Part shown: in pieces, positions 63,641-64,000 of the stretch
How positions within the stretch are numbered: the stretch's first letter is position 1
Layout: every line of letters begins with the position of its first letter
Source of the DNA: Ostrinia nubilalis
Lineage: Eukaryota; Arthropoda; Insecta; Lepidoptera; Crambidae
Direction: 5' to 3'
Assembly: GCF_963855985.1 (NCBI RefSeq)
Contig: NC_087106.1
Location: 4,013,001-4,077,000, forward strand
DNA length: 64,000 nucleotides
Program-made: the position numbers and the translations under genes
The notes under the pieces: model-generated
Databases searched by the model: none
What the model saw: the letters and a program-made list of their open reading frames with translations, nothing else
What the model was told of the DNA's origin: nothing

Positions 63641-64000
63641 GGCTAGGCGATTTAACGGACATTAATATTTTTTATTGCGGATCTCTAAAATTTCAGTATT
63701 TGAAAGAATTAAAGATACACAATTGACCTGAACTAGGTACATCTTAAAGCTGTACATAAGTTCACATTAGAATAAATTTATAGACATTAGCGCTGTAGTG
63801 GTACAAATGTGGAACTTCATATAGATAACAGCATTCTAACAGAACACATGTGAACCTAATATACGCTCACCGCATTAAATTGGAGTTATAACAGTTCACA
63901 TAGCCGTATTTCATTTCCACCATTTTGTTCTACATAACCTAAAATATTTACCAAATAAATCTCCAAAATTAATGCAGATTTATCACAAAATTCGCAGATA
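63641..64000. other. AT-rich repeat-like tail, no gene seen
   Basis: Blocks such as CTGTACATAAGTTCACATTA and ACAGAACACATGTGAACCTA resemble sequence near 62760-63130, so both may belong to one diverged repeat. Confidence 0.4.

Noticed and set aside
1..64000. tRNA or rRNA genes
   Set aside because: No cloverleaf or conserved box sequence convincing enough to report was found.

Overview
This is a eukaryotic, insect window, very probably Lepidoptera. The host genes are split by GT-AG introns, and the repeats are those of moths and butterflies: a Dong-type LINE sitting in a (TAA)n tract, nonautonomous Helitrons ending in CTAG, a DIRS element, LINE 3' tails ending in the VQQW-type terminus, and many short hairpin MITEs.

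Two host genes are present and point away from each other. A bridge-like lipid transfer protein of the BLTP3 (UHRF1BP1/SHIP164) family lies on the minus strand from 52050 down to about 5.2 kb (possibly 4.2 kb). I could place 26 exons whose reading phases all agree, giving about 1,204 codons, plus two possible extra 3' exons. A CFAP97/hemingway ciliary gene of three exons lies on the plus strand (57979-60456). The interval between their start codons holds a complete DIRS tyrosine-recombinase retrotransposon (52819-57580).

Layout: 1-3944, 5' part of a decayed Ty3/gypsy element with its LTR; 4.2-8.8 kb, last BLTP3 exons; 8.8-14.1 kb, a MITE-rich intron; 14-36.7 kb, most BLTP3 exons; 36.7-51.3 kb, a 14.6 kb intron with a 1.2 kb foldback element and a Dong LINE split by a DNA transposon that itself carries a MITE; 52.8-57.6 kb, DIRS; 58-60.5 kb, CFAP97; 60.5-64 kb, repeats and a transposon-derived remnant.

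The most unusual property is a repeated architecture. Eight exons (BLTP3 exons 7, 14, 15, 17, 18, 21 and 24, and CFAP97 exon 2) are each followed, in the intron immediately downstream, by one to about fourteen tandem copies of the exon, usually its 3' part plus the 5' splice site and the first bases of the intron. In every case the complete, spliceable copy is the 5'-most in the sense of transcription, and the trailing copies lack an acceptor or carry stops, deletions or damaged donors. This holds for both genes although they lie on opposite strands. All exon calls come from reading splice sites and from remembered similarity to the human family; no alignment or transcript data were available.
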